Shown piece by piece: positions 46,538 through 57,976 of a stretch of DNA of 64,000 nucleotides. Position numbers and translations under genes: made by a program. This DNA is from Conus ventricosus (Eukaryota; Mollusca; Gastropoda; Neogastropoda; Conidae): assembly GCA_018398815.1 (NCBI GenBank), contig CM031609.1, positions 32,071,425 through 32,135,424 on the forward strand. Reading direction: 5' to 3'. Under the pieces are notes generated by a model. It was not told where the DNA came from. It worked only from the letters and a program-made list of their open reading frames with translations, and searched no databases. Within the stretch, counting starts at the first letter, position 1. Each line of letters begins with the position of its first letter.

Positions 46538-47236
46538 TTATATTTCCAAAACAATGTGCAGGTTATCACATTTCACGACTTTCCCTGTTTTGTCTGCAAT
46601 TTTTATATTAAATGATCCGACCCTCCCACAAACTAATCTTTTAAACTGTAAATTAGGGAATTGTATACTTTCATAATCGCAATATGCAGCTTTCCCAGAT
46701 GGAAGAGCTCTTAAAACAGTTGAGGGCCTTCCATCATATAAGTTTTCATCAGTGCTTAGCTCATCCAAATGAACATAGAGTAATGAATGTAATGCAAGAT
46801 CGAGCGGATTTTCTCCCTCATAAGTAGTTTTGTTTGCTGCAACTCTAAAACTATGAATGGACCGATCGGCAGTTGTAAAGCCTAACATTTTAGCTGGCTC
46901 TTTATCAAAATAGTACCCTACTTCTTCTTCTTCAGGTTTGAAGGTCAACATTGTTTTTAGATTTGCATTGTTAAGTTTGAGAGTAATGTCAAAATTACTC
47001 ATTGCTTCTTTTAGTGAGCAAAACCCGTAATAACCATCAGGTATGGTTAACTGGCTAACTAATTGTCCTTTATTATTAACTTTTTTAATCTTATTATTCT
47101 CCTTGGATTCGGTTATATTAAACCATACGACTTTGTAAAATATTTCATGAAGTGCAACCATTCTGGCCCCGCAATTGTTATCAATAGCATGTTCTAAAAA
47201 CGAAGGACGGTCTTGAGTTGTTATTGTTACAAACAT
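46538..47236 (-). CDS. Conserved-type Polinton protein, 232 aa, likely virion component
   Basis: ATG at 47236, open to 46538. The start MFVTITTQDRPSFLEHAIDN and the pattern ALHEIFYKVVWFNITE, IPDGYYGFCSLKEAMSNF, KMLGFTT, SLLYVHLDEL and a beta-rich end (GSFNIKIADKTGKVVKC, LHIVLEI) recall a protein I have seen repeatedly beside capsid genes in invertebrate Polintons. It has no name that I can give. No membrane segment and no catalytic motif. It is transcribed divergently from the gene starting at 47255, with only 18 bases between the start codons, so the two must share a very compact promoter. It is fully open despite the decay elsewhere. Confidence 0.82.
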   Translation of the reverse strand: MFVTITTQDRPSFLEHAIDNNCGARMVALHEIFYKVVWFNITESKENNKIKKVNNKGQLVSQLTIPDGYYGFCSLKEAMSNFDITLKLNNANLKTMLTFKPEEEEVGYYFDKEPAKMLGFTTADRSIHSFRVAANKTTYEGENPLDLALHSLLYVHLDELSTDENLYDGRPSTVLRALPSGKAAYCDYESIQFPNLQFKRLVCGRVGSFNIKIADKTGKVVKCDNLHIVLEI

Positions 47237-47254
47237 TTTTTAAACGAAATAAAA

Positions 47255-48460
47255 ATGAGTGCATTCAAATATACTAATGCAAAATATTCTGTTGGGCCGC
47301 ACTACAATCTTAAAAATATAACAACTGATACTCTTGACATTTCTGTGACTCAGTCTGACACCTTTCAAGTAAAGGTGAGTACTCCATTAAACAGATATCT
47401 TAACCCTCCTATTAAAAAAGACTACATCGCGAAAGTGTGGTTTAGTCATCCGATGCAGTTTTATCAGAACCAGTTAAACTTTGCTGTGTTTTGTGCATCA
47501 ACTGGGTGTGGAGTGTCGTTTGCTGATCACTTAAATCATCCTGATCCTTTGGTGAGGTCAGTGTACAGATTTCATTTCTATTACACCTTCAGACGTATTT
47601 TGACTGAACTGCAAGCTCCATTACCAAACGACAAAACGTTTAATCCATTCAGCAACAGAATAGACATGAAGGCTTTTGAAAGGATTTGTAACGAATTTAA
47701 TATTAAGGCCAAGACAGACTTTAGACAAAAGTTGGATCTTAATCATGGTTTAGGCACCCCTTATTTTTGGGGCGCGCACAGAAAGTATAACTATGACTGG
47801 AATCCTCCTTACACATCTTTCTCTTCAGGCACAGCTGTTCACCTCGGGTCCATAGAGCAAGAGCATAAAACAGCATGGACAACATTTATCTTAGACACTT
47901 CTAAGGGCCTAACTAAAGCAGGAATAGAACGAATAAACGACTCTGTTCGTACTTACGTTTGGTGTTTGCTAGGTTCGCAAGCACAAACGAGATCGAGCAT
48001 AACTGATCCTTCTACTGGCTTTGATGCACAAAAACAATACTTAGCAAATTTAGAGGACGCCATTAATTCTGCAGTTGATTTGCCTTCAAGTATTAAAAGA
48101 TACCAAAATGTTTTACAATACGCAAGATCAAAAGTAGACTTTGCTGTTGGCACTGGTTTATACATGCTGCCTTCTGACCTCAGACTCCAGATAGGAACAA
48201 TAATAAACTACAATAATGAAATCCTTGTGGCAGGCAATGAACAGAAAGTCGGATAAAACGAAATAAATTCTGAGCCAGTAATATTGCAAGCAGTAAACAA
48301 ACAAGATGACCCTCCAAGAATAAGTCATCCAATCCCCGCAGCCCAAAGCCTAAAGACCGTTGAAGTCCACGAAGTCAAAAAAAATAATGACCATGAATAT
48401 GAAAAGACAGCACTTGTTCTTGGATTAACTGGCCTTGGATTACTTAGTCTTTTTTACTAA
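47255..48460 (+). pseudogene. Polinton protein with C-terminal membrane anchor, one in-frame stop
   Basis: I chose ATG 47255 (MSAFKYTNAKYSVGPHYNLK) over the upstream ATG 47213, because 47213 lies inside the divergent 232-aa gene. The frame is open to TAA 48254-48256 (333 codons) and then continues in the same frame for another 67 codons to TAA 48458-48460. That part carries acidic and polar residues and ends with a hydrophobic segment, TALVLGLTGLGLLSLFY, a tail anchor. The central part is rich in aromatic residues (YFWGAHRKYNYDWNPPYTSF, SIEQEHKTAWTTFILDTSKG, RTYVWCLLGSQA). No family name is known to me. Tail-anchored, aromatic-rich proteins of this size are common in Polintons and related viruses. 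The stop removes the anchor unless it is a sequencing error. Confidence 0.78.
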
Positions 48461-48657
48461 ATATTAACCCAACTATTAAGAGAACTAATGTCCATAAGTG
48501 CTTGGCCAAAAAGCCAACTACTTTGCTTGCAGTAGACAAAAAGCCAGCTAACAACAACCCCCTAATATTCCAGTAAAGCGTCCACGGCTTTACCGGCTAA
48601 TTTTTTTAAAAATAAACTCGCAAGATGATCAAGCTTTTTTTTTTAACCCATGATTTA
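48461..48657. other. Convergent intergenic spacer with a small hairpin
   Basis: Between the stop of the anchored-protein gene and the minus-strand small membrane protein. GTAAAGC-GTCCACG-GCTTTAC forms a 7-bp perfect stem at about 48574-48594. It is a possible 3'-end signal for either gene; nothing more is seen. Confidence 0.4.
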
Positions 48658-48899
48658 TCAGGTGGTGATGGAGGGGATGGGCGGAGGCACCAGCCCAGCA
48701 CCACCACCGCCCGTAATAGCCATCACCAGTGTACTTATTGCAAAACCAAGGCCGTATAAACGCTTACTAATGTACCCTTGCTCGCTAAACATTTTCGTAT
48801 TCGTTTCTGCTAGTGTTGTGTCTTCAAAATAAAATTTTTTTCGATAGTTTTCCTTATTCGGCCGCTTGAATCGTATTTGTTCTTGTAAGTAGACACCAT
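48658..48899 (-). pseudogene. Small Polinton membrane protein, one frameshift
   Basis: Minus strand from ATG 48899 (MVSTYKNKYDSSGRIRKTIE). A slip occurs at the A/T run near 48830-48840, then MFSEQGYISKRLYGLGFAIS and TLVMAITGGGGAGLVPPPIP to TGA at 48658. It has one predicted membrane helix of about 20 residues, then a Gly/Pro-rich tail. About 80 codons. Small single-pass proteins of this type occur beside capsid genes in Polintons. No name assigned. Confidence 0.6.
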
Positions 48900-48954
48900 T
48901 TTAGTATTGCCAAATTTTTGTATTTTAAGTTTTTTTTATTTTTTGGGTTTATTT

Positions 48955-49224
48955 TTTCTTTAACCTCACGCCCTAAGTTGGCGTCATCAGCCTCAGCGAG
49001 TTTTCTTCTTCTCTTTTTATATGCTCATCTATTTCATCCACTTTTGCAAAATATTTGTTAATTTGTCTCGGGTGGCTCTCAAAGAATGACTAATGGCCAC
49101 TAGGTCTTGCTTGGGTATCGGGGTCGTGTATAGTTTTTAATGCTGTTTCTTCTGATAAACTGGTTTCTGCTTCTATTGCATTTATTGTTTTGTCTGCTGT
49201 CGGACTTAAATCTTTAAGCTCCAT
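48955..49224 (-). pseudogene. Small charged coiled-coil Polinton protein, frameshifted
   Basis: Minus strand from ATG 49224: MELKDLSPTADKTINAIEAE, then TSLSEETALKTI. After a slip at about 49107-49120 the rest reads KVDEIDEHIKREEENS and, in another frame, a Lys/Glu-rich end near 48960. Heptad-like spacing and high charge suggest a coiled coil; coiled-coil genes are usual in Polintons. Function unknown. Confidence 0.55.
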
Positions 49225-49229
49225 GTTTT

Positions 49230-49638
49230 GTATTTGGTTATTTTTTGGGAGATCTTGTAGTGGTTTTGAAGTTTAGAAACTGCCTCCCTCCTTAATTTGG
49301 TTTAGCAATGCCAAGGCGATTTTGTACGCTCATAGGAGTCTTTGCCTAATTGTACCAAATGGCATAAAACTTTGATGGGTCTCGTTTAGCTGTAAGCTGA
49401 ACGGGTTCTCCTTGATCGTTTTACATACAAATGGCCTTCATCTTTTACTTCAAAATCATTAGGGCCCTATAAATTCGGGGGGTTTTAAAGCCTAAACTTT
49501 TGTAAATGCTCCGACCGTACTTTCTGTTATTCACGCCGCAATGAGGCCGCTGAGCGATGCTGTATCAAAGGAGCCTTTCACTCATGTCGTCTCCAGGATC
49601 AAAAACATATAATCTTCTTCACCTTCAATGCCTGCCAT
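49230..49638 (-). pseudogene. Unassigned Polinton gene, heavily frameshifted
   Basis: Minus strand from ATG 49638 (MAGIEGEEDYMFLI). Pieces in shifted frames follow: RPHCGVNNRKYGRSIYKSLG and FKTPRIYRA (about 49540-49455). It lies divergent to, and 41 bases from, the major capsid gene. No family recognised. Confidence 0.5.
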
Positions 49639-49679
49639 GTTTCTTTAATAATTAATTTTTTTATTTTGATTTATAAAAA

Positions 49680-50925
49680 ATGTCGCAAACATATGGTTCA
49701 ATTCTTGACCCGCATAGAAGACTGAAAGAGCCCTTTGGCGTGAAGGGAAATAAGCGGAATATTTCTGTTCCAAATAATCCGTCTACTATTGATGCGGATC
49801 AAAATTTTTACTGTCCCAAAATTTTCCCGACCTAGGAGCAGATGAAGTGATTGTGCCAGGGTCTGCGCGTCTTACTTTCAAAATAGAACTCACTTCAACA
49901 AAAGACACAGCCAGGACAGTTTTGTACAGAATTTGGGGCGGGCAATCGTTAAGAAAATTTCTATAAAACTTGAGGGCAAGAAATATTTTCTTTTCATAAT
50001 GCAGACATATTTTTAACCTATTCTGATCTATGGCTAACCGGGAACGAAAGGGCTGACTTTGCGTTTCAAGGAATTGAAAATGAAAAAGCGCTAAACATAG
50101 AATAGGCGCCGAGATGTTAAAGACGGGAAAAAGTATGGCCCGTAAATTTTGCGTTTTGGAAATCGCTTTTCCATCCCCTTAGATTTTGAGTTGTTTAAAA
50201 ACGCATGCGCCATACTTTCAAGGAAACATAAAAGACAGATTGTCATATGAACTAACTTTAATGAATACAAACGTGTTATCAGATCATCAGACACCGAAGC
50301 AAAGTACAGTATTTCTGACAATGGGGCTAGAGTTTGACGTTGTAGCAACCCTCACTTAGCAAGGGGATTGAGCAACAAAATCAGTCAAAATTAGAATATA
50401 TTACAAAAGAGTGTTCATCAACAAATACCTAAACGGGGCAGACCAAGGGTTTTTTATTTAAAGCGCCGCGAAGATCGCAAAAGGGATTTATTGCTTTTGA
50501 AGATGAAGACCATTCAAAAGGAAGTGAAAATTTTTTAATCCAAAAAATAACAAAAGCAATGTCGATGAGGGTACCCAAACCCAAAATCTACCTACGGCTT
50601 GCCCTTTTATAGCTTTTTGACGAAATAAGAAAATTGTTTGGGGGCGGGGGTGGGAAACCCCAACAGTAGACCTTGTGTCTAAAGATCTACATTTAAACCA
50701 GGTTAACTCGATGTTTTTTTAACAACAAAATACGGTTTATGGATTGCCCTAAGATCGAAAAGGGGAAAAACATTTCAGGGAAGGGGGAGAACTTTAAAGA
50801 CGGAAAAAAATTAAAATTGAAAAAAAAAAGATGGCAAAACCATTAATGTCCCATTTTTTTTTTAATATTTATGCCAGCGAAATTCAAGATAACAGATTAA
50901 AAAATACAATACAAAATTATTTTTA
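49680..50925 (+). pseudogene. Polinton major capsid protein (double jelly roll), frameshifted
   Basis: Start ATG 49680 (MSQTYGSILDPHRRLKEPFG). Recognisable blocks in successive frames: VPGSARLTFKIELTSTKD (49851-49905), HNADIFLTYSDLWLTGNER-like text at about 50000-50055, RFGNRFSIPLDFELF (50149-50195), KDRLSYELTLMNTNVLSDHQ (50228-50290) and DLVSKDLHLNQVNSMFF (50671-50720). The order and the IPLDFEL / DRL.YELT / LYLNQ signature match Polinton major capsid proteins, which assemble the icosahedral shell. At least eight frame changes are present, several of them at homopolymers. The last ~200 bp to 50925 are weakly supported. Confidence 0.8.
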
Positions 50926-51640
50926 TTTAAAAAAGCATTCTTTTCGGGTTTTTATCCGAATGTGCCTACAGCCCCAATCACCAAACAAAGGATAGTAGAA
51001 CCCCCCAACAAAAAAACCCCTTCAGATAACAAACATACCAAAAAAATAAAAAAAACTAGAGAAAACCCTTTCAAAATACAGAAAAACCCAAACGAAGGTA
51101 TTCGCTCCCTTTAATGCTTTTAAAATTTGTTAATACTGGAGCATCGATTTTGAGGCTCTATCAGCAGGAACGGTGTGGGTCTCTTAGAAACAGGCGAGGT
51201 GCGCCCGCAGCTTTACCTCTAGGGGTTTTTTTCTTTAGCTTTTGGGCCTGTTTCATACTGTAAGTGCGCAGCAAAAAATTAAAACAAAACCCAAAACCAC
51301 ACAGCTATGGTTTAAACTAAAACACAAACTTAGTTCGTTCAAACTGCAAAAAAAAAAGCGCAGTTGCCCAAAAACATCAGGGATGAAAATTTAGTCGTTT
51401 ACAGGCCGATTTTGATGACTATAAAAGACAAAAGTTTGATCTTAAAAAAAAGGCGGGGGCAATTTTTTCTCAAACCAAAAAACCGAGCAAAAAAAAAAGT
51501 TTGAAAAAAGTAAACGAACTTTAAAACTCGTTCTAAACGCCACTTTAAAACATCAAAGGGGGCGTTTATACTTTTTTTTTATGATCCAAGCCAAAAAGAC
51601 CGTTTAATGTTCTATTAATATTTTTTTTTTAAATTTTTAA
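50926..51640. other. Polinton interval without an assignable gene
   Basis: A-rich, with many homopolymers. A minus-strand start at 51256 (MKQAQKLKKKTPRGKAAGAP) begins a short basic frame of unknown meaning. The upstream part of the polymerase gene may begin here. Confidence 0.4.
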
Positions 51641-54600
51641 AAAAAATTTTTAGTTGAAAAGGAAACTCAAAAAGGCAGATAATAAAGGACAAGACGAATT
51701 GTTTGAAGGAAGTTTTAAGGAGGCGTTTGTCAAAAGCTTTAAATGATATTAACTAGAATCATTGATCCAACAAACGTCGGGCAAGCGTTGCACATGCTAT
51801 TTCTAAATTTCCAGGTAAATAACAATAACCCGCCGTTAAAGAAAATTTTACTTTTTAATGACTAATAACAAAAATAAAAAAATCTAGAATTTGGGGCCGA
51901 CTCAACAACGGTTATTTTTTCTCAAATGCTTAACCCCCGGGTTGGGCGACCAACTGCTTACACTTTTTGGGATGTGGCCGCTGAAAAACCCAAAATGGAG
52001 CTTGGGTCAAGGCGAAGTCTTTAGAGATAAAATTAAAACAGGCTAAGATGCGCCGAGTTGAAAGGCTTACATTCCACTACCTCCAGCTTGGACGAAAAAG
52101 CATTCAAACATAAAAATTCAGACAAAAAATGTTTCATTGGCTTCTTAAGGCTGCATTACGTCCGCAAAAACCAGAAGAGTATCTAACAAAACCCTTTACA
52201 TCAATGATTTTAAAAACCCTTTATGGAATATCTTTCCCCTGTTTAGGGTTTTCCTTTGTCTTTGAAAAAAAACAACCAATAACTATAATGAACATAGGCT
52301 AAAAAAAACCAAAAAAAAAAAGGGGTTAAAAAAAAAATAATCCCCGAAACCCATGTGGACTTACTCCTAATGCCTTCGCCCACAGGTTTCTAAACATTCA
52401 ATTGAACGCACAATACAAACTAATGCAGCATTTTTTAAAAAAAGGGGCACAAACAAAATTCTGTAAAAATTTTTTAACAAAAATTTCCCGTCGTTCAAGC
52501 CGCGAGTGACATAAAAACATTTAAAAGTTCTGTAGACTGTAATACAGAACAAATTACGCCCCCACCAGGATCAAAAAGTTATTTTAAAAACGGAAACGGC
52601 GCAAAATTCTCCATACTTTACGCAACTTCGAGCCCGTTTTTGTTCCTATAAAAGGGCCCAAACCCCACAGAAACCCAAAAAACTGTCTTAATGAGTAATC
52701 ACCAGATTTGTTCATTTCCCTTTCTTTTATTTCAGGTCGGAGGGTCCCCATTCAAAACCCCAGAATTATAAGAGAACAATCGCAGAATACTTCTTAAAAC
52801 GCATGCAGAAAGGCGAAAACGCCTGTTCTAATAATCTAAACTTATCTGAAATCTAATGACGCCGAAGCCCAACAACAGAGACTCAGCCACACTTTGTTGG
52901 ATTTGTGGTTGGGCCCTCCTCAAAACAGCGAACCGACGTAAGAACCAGATCAAAATAGCGAAAGTTCGAGGAGCAGCACACAGTAAATGCAACTTAAACA
53001 AATTTTGATAAAAAACCCGGGAAGCTCCCAAACTTTTTTCTAACTTGCGAGGTTAGACTCTCATTTTATAATGAAAGCATAGATGACGCCTTCAGGTAAA
53101 TGCATTGCACAGTCATCAAAAAGTACATTTGTTTCATTTTAAATAACTGTCTTTTTATGACTCATGCAACACATAGGGGACTTAAGCACTGGCATTCTTA
53201 AAGTCCTCCCAATAACGGAAAATTTTTTTAAACCCAACTCTTTTTAAAAAAGGGCTTTACCCTTATGAGTCAGGGAACATTTTGGGAAAAGGTTTGAGAA
53301 GATACATTTCCGCCAAAGACCATTTTTTTCTATCTCAGAAAAAGGGCTTAGTGATTCTGATTCCCAAAACCAAATGCGGGGCAGAAGTTAGATTGTAAAA
53401 CGATGGAGACTATCATATGCTTTTTTAGGGCTATGTATGTTTTTTGGGCGGACGTTTTTGAAAACTAAAAAAACCCCCTGCATGAAACATTATAGCCTGG
53501 ACCCGCGATTACATTTTTCTGCCCCCGGGGAGAGCTGGGACCTTTCTTAAAGTTTACTGGAGTACAGTTTGATTTATTGCAGATTTCCCAAATGATTCAG
53601 ATATTGAAAACGGGCATGAAATAGTATGGCGTCGCATCATTACTTAAAAAAACCCAAAAAATACCTAGATTTTTAAGCCCCAAATAAAAGGCTAACACTC
53701 ATTATTAGATGAAACAATCTGTATTTTGGGGCAATGGCGCAATCACTTCCATTACGCAATTTTAAAAATTTACACTGCGGCGGAGAATAATATTCAAAAG
53801 GCTTTAAAAATTTGGTTGAGCAATGGCCCCAAATCAACAGCGCGGTTTCATTCAGAAGTTGACTTAGAATACCTCAGAACTCCATGACCTACAAATGACT
53901 ACCCATTAGCAGCAAAAGCCTAAAGAAAAATCCAAAGAGCCCCAAAAAAAACTTGTGCCTAATTTCGCAGCAAAAAAAAATTATGTCTGTCATTACAGAC
54001 TTCTAAAATTTATTTAAGACAGGGTTTTTGAAGTTGACAGCTGTTCACGTGAAATTGCTTTCGACAAGAACGTTCATGAAATCAACTCAGAAGAACACTG
54101 CTTAGAACAAAAATCCACAGAGTTTCAGAAAAATTTTTTTAAAGCTGAGAACAACCTTTTCGGAAAGACTAGGAAAATCCACACAAGCCAAAGATGTCAG
54201 TTTGGGGTCACCAGAGAGAACGAAGCAATTAAGCTGACTTCTAAACCAAATTACAGGACTTTAGAAGATTTCATGATCACTTTTTGGCAAATTTAAAAAA
54301 AAAAGAAAGTAAAATTTGGGAAAAACCTGTATTTAGGGGTTTACTTTTTTAGAATTATCAAAGCTTTGTGTTAAAATTTTTTTATGACTACTTTAAACCC
54401 TCTATCCAGAGCCCGAGTACTTTACACAGATACGAATTTTTTGTTATAGAAACCCCTAGAAGACACTATAAACTGGAAATAGAAGTACAAAAGGGGCATG
54501 CGGATGGTACACACATCGATTACCCAAAAGTTTCGCCTTTGCATTCAACCTTAACAAGAATTTTTAGAAAGATGAAGGATGAATTATCTGGAAAGGTATC

Positions 54601-54890
54601 AAGGATTTGTTGGTTTAAAGGTCGAAAATGTCAGTATTTCGAGCCAAAGAAAACCATTAAAAAAAGAAAAGGGGATATCTCGCATGTTGTGCAGTCAAAC
54701 ATATCACAAACAACACAAAGAAGCATTGTTCAATAAACAATTTTTCACCCTGACAACAAAAACTGCGACAACTACATAGATCCACAACTGTTGTAACAAA
54801 AAAATTTTTTAGATAGAACAAAACAAAACGAGTATTTTTTAAAACCAGTTTTTTCAAAGCAATTGGGCACGGGAAACTTTTTAAAATTTC
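51641..54890 (+). pseudogene. Protein-primed family-B DNA polymerase, frameshifted throughout
   Basis: It replicates the element. Order of recognisable blocks on the plus strand: KKCFHWLLKAALR-like N-terminal block at about 52130-52165; a cysteine-bearing block LCWICGW (about 52891-52911) followed by KVRGAAHSKCNLNKF (to 53011); SLDPRLHFSAPGES (about 53490-53530); KLVPNFAAKKNYVCHYRLLK (53955-54010); KAENNLFGKTRKIH (54135-54185). Then FYDYFKPS (54379-54402), the catalytic YTDT... at 54421-54436 with its following residues altered by a T run, and MKDELSGK (54571-54594). The C-terminus ends near 54890. The overall length (~1,080 codons) suits Polinton PolB. Every domain is broken by frameshifts. 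Confidence 0.85.
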
Positions 54891-56185
54891 TTCCTCAATT
54901 TTTTGTTAAAAACCCTTTAAAGTCAATTTTTTTTTTTCCTCAAATTTTTTTAAAAAGCTCAATCATATCATTACCATTCAAAACCAAATTATTTTTTATG
55001 TTTGCTTTATGTGCTCGAATTTTTTTTATTTTTCAAGAATTCTTTTTCCCATATTTTTAACAAAAATCTGGGGTTTTTGGGCTGTAGGGCTGGATGTTTT
55101 TTGCATGTCCGAGAACCACGTAAATGTTTTCCTTAAAAAGAAATCGTATCATATGAAAATTTCCCGTACAATTCCACGGGCCCCCCCCTTATCATTTTTG
55201 TTTCGTTTTGTGCTTTCCCTTTTGACTTCCATTTTAGACCAAATATTTTATGTAAATTAAAAATTAATTAAGAACTGGGAAATGTGTCTATGGGGTTACG
55301 CATTCTTCCTTTACAAAAGATCTTTGAGGAGCCGGCTGTTTTGTTGTGCAGTTTTCTCGTAAAAATACACGGGCGGATTCATCTTTTCAATTCTTTTTAT
55401 TTCATATGGATCCACTCCAAACGGGGTCTGTTGCCCCGAGGAGTTTTCCCCTTCTGCTTCCCCCCGGAAAAAAAAGGGCCTTACTTTCAAGCCAAATGGG
55501 AAAAAGTTTTCTGGTTTACTGGGTCTTCAGCAACATTTATTGTTTGTTTTTTTTATTGCTTGTGCGGTTTTAGCCCTTTAAATTCTTCTTTTTCATTGCA
55601 CGTAGAACTGAGGGGGAGCTTCTAACCCATTCGTGTTGCGAGAATTTTCATCACTCTCTGTTACTGGTGGGGAAAAATCTTCAGATAACTGTTTGTTAAA
55701 GTTTTCAACTAAAGCTTTGGGGCTGTGAACTCCGGGAAAGCCTCTTTTTAAAGGTAACTCTATTTTTTAACAATAATTGATTCACTCGACCTTTAAATTT
55801 TTTTCCACATCGACTTGAATCAGCGAGGATAAGTTCGGGCCTCGTTGATATTAGTTTTTAAAGGGAACAGCAACAGCAGAAGCACCTTTTTTGTTAATGG
55901 TTCTGCACTTTTTATCTTGAAGCTATGCAATGACTGTGAGTCAACTTAAATCTTTTCGCTAATCTAATGGGGGGAAATAAGAAGACCATTTGATGGGTCT
56001 TCGGGATTGTATTCAAAAGTGTGGTCTCGTATTCGCTAGGCGCAGGTAAATAAATTTGCCAAATCGCTTGTTTTGAAACCACTTTGCGTTTTTTCACGAC
56101 TCCCGCTGCTTGGCTTAGCTTTTTTATTTCCGTGATTCCTCCCAAAACCTTTTGGCGAAAATAATTTTTTTTTTCATTTTTTTTT
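54891..56185 (-). pseudogene. Retroviral-type (rve) integrase, frameshifted
   Basis: Minus strand. An upstream segment reads GITEIKKLSQAAGVVKKRKV, then the family block KQAIWQIYLPAPSEYETT (56070-56020). HQMVFLFPPIRLAKRFK (about 56000-55945) holds the position of the first catalytic Asp (altered to V here). SLIQVDVEKNLKVE (about 55835-55792) contains the second Asp, and LVENFNKQLSE-type text near 55700 would contain the Glu. The enzyme inserts the element with a 6-bp staggered cut, which agrees with the TGACAC duplication. The downstream part to 54891 is A/T-homopolymer rich and only weakly recognisable. Confidence 0.8.
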
Positions 56186-56560
56186 AGCCAATATATGCGC
56201 AAAAAAAAATACACGACGGTCATGCCAAAAAAAATAAACACGATTTTTTTTGCATCTTTTTTTTTTCTGATGGGTTTATAAAAATCGCTGAAAAATTTGG
56301 GGGGGCAATGTCTCATTTGGTTCGCCTTTCAAGATAATATTCTTTTATTGCCTGGGCAACATTTTAAAAATTAAGCTGCATCCCCTTTTTTTTCGTTTTT
56401 ATTAATAAAATCTAACTGCTCAATTTTCTGCTTTTCTAGTGATCTTTTGCAGCTGCTAGTTGCTCCAAGCTTTGTTAGTCTTTTCCCCCTCACCCTCATC
56501 CCCCAGTTTATAAATGCGTAATTACTTCCGCTAAAAACAAGCGCATTTACTACGCACCCC
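56186..56560 (-). pseudogene. Coiled-coil and membrane protein upstream of the integrase
   Basis: Pieces on the minus strand: LTKLGATSSCKRSLEKQKIE and QLDFINKNEK (about 56490-56395), then PPKFFSDFYKPIRKKKDAKK and the membrane helix IVFIFFGMTVVYFFLRIYW (56300-56190). I recall a small gene of this plan (helical, charged, single C-terminal helix) directly upstream of integrase in other animal Polintons. Frameshifts fuse its end to the integrase frame. Role unknown. Confidence 0.55.
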
Positions 56561-56589
56561 TATCATCTTACAAGGGAACCATTTTATAA

Positions 56590-56832
56590 ATGTTTTTTTT
56601 TATTTTTCATATTGAACGTCGGAATTTTTCCTTGCTTAACAAAAAGTTTTTGTAGCAAATAAGCTGCTATAACAGCAACAGCTTTGCTGATCTTTTAAAA
56701 TCTAGTTTGCCCAAAATCTGCCGGGGTTTTTTTTTTAACAGGGTTTTACCCAAACATGTTATCCACACTAGGGGCCCCAATAACAACAGAAAAGGATACA
56801 AGGTTGGGGGAACAGTTTTTTTCGGTGCCATT
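56590..56832 (-). pseudogene. Short hydrophobic Polinton frame
   Basis: Minus strand from ATG 56832: MAPKKTVPPTLYPFLLLLGP then LVWITCLGKTLLKKKPRQIL, broken afterwards. A hydrophobic N-terminus, possibly part of a small membrane protein. Confidence 0.4.
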
Positions 56833-56865
56833 TTTTAAAAAAAAAAAATTATAATTAATAAAAAC

Positions 56866-57729
56866 ATGAAAGCGATGATCTACTACGCTTCAGAGCGACC
56901 TAATCCCCTTGGGCTTTCAAATGAAGAAGTTATGACCAAGCTTTACCCCCAAAAGGGGAAGTTGTATTCTTTGGAGCATGCGGAAAAACAAAAAGTTCCT
57001 CGCAATGAATTCAGCAAAAACGATTCACAGAGTCCCACAAACATTTAAAGATCATAACAGGTAGAACGCAACTAGGATCAAGAATGGTAAAAAGTGTAGG
57101 AAAACCGTTCTAGTTTTGTACCTAAACAGTTATAAAATTTGCGCCCATTGATTCTGAAAAAGATTTTATGTATATTTAACGCAGGATCCAGTTTTAACAA
57201 AATCATTAGAGTCCTAGGGTTGACAAATTAAGTTTGGAACTTATTATCGCCGCAATCTGGATTAATTACTTTTAAAACTATAATTTATTTTCCCTTCAAA
57301 ATACCAAAACCCGAAAATCACAGAACAAAACAAAAACATAATCAGTGAAAGTGGGCTGTAAAAATCCGGGGAAACCCTTAAGCAGGGAAAAAATTAGCAA
57401 CAAAAATTACAGTTTCAATCACAGAATAAAAAAGTGCCAGGGCCGCAGCCTTGTTTCAATGCCTGCTTAAAAACGCCAGAACAATTGATTTGAGCCCACA
57501 ACAACAGGGTTCCTACACCGCCAAAGCTTCAATTTTCTTTAAAACAATTTTCATTTTGGCGGGATTGCTGTTTTGGGGCGTTTTTACGGGAAAAATATAT
57601 AAACAAAGACAGCGAAAAACCCAAAACGTCCAAAAAATCTCAAACCCCAAAAAACAAAATCCAACACAACACATGCCCAAACCCCCAACAACAAAAGATC
57701 ATTTTGATCCATTTCAGAGAAAAACTTAA
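56866..57729 (+). pseudogene. Unassigned Polinton protein with C-terminal membrane segment, broken
   Basis: Opens with ATG 56866 (MKAMIYYASERPNPLGLSNE, stop at 57046-57048). After several shifts a second open part (57451-57729) contains LSPQQQGSYTAKAS and the membrane helix IFFKTIFILAGLLFWGVFTG, then a Lys/Gln/Pro-rich tail to the stop at 57727-57729. If one gene, it is about 285 codons. No family recognised. Confidence 0.5.
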
Positions 57730-57976
57730 GAACTTAATAAAAAATTAAGTTGACTTGAATAAAAACTTGGTTTTACTTAGAGGGTGATTAGTTATGAACT
57801 TGGTTTACTTAAGTTTGAACTTGAGGTGACTTATCAAAACTTTTTAGAACTTGATGTACTTAATTAAAAACTTAATTAAGAACTTAGAAGTGACTTAAGT
57901 AAAACTGAGGACGACTTAGTAAGAACTTAAAAGTTTACTTGGGGAAAGACTTGAGTAAGACCTTAAAGTAAATTGA
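57723..57976. repeat. AACTTAA/GACTTAAG short degenerate tandem repeat
   Basis: Motifs AACTT(A/G)A and TGACTTAAGTAA recur roughly every 24-30 bases for 250 bp inside the Polinton, just after a stop codon. Confidence 0.75.

Noticed and set aside
48955..49000. Hammerhead-like CTGATGACGCC on the minus strand
   Set aside because: It lacks the GAAA core and the stems, and lies in the charged coiled-coil frame.
52828..53031. Minus-strand 67-codon frame
   Set aside because: It is antisense to the polymerase cysteine block LCWICGW...KVRGAAHSKC, which explains the region on the plus strand.
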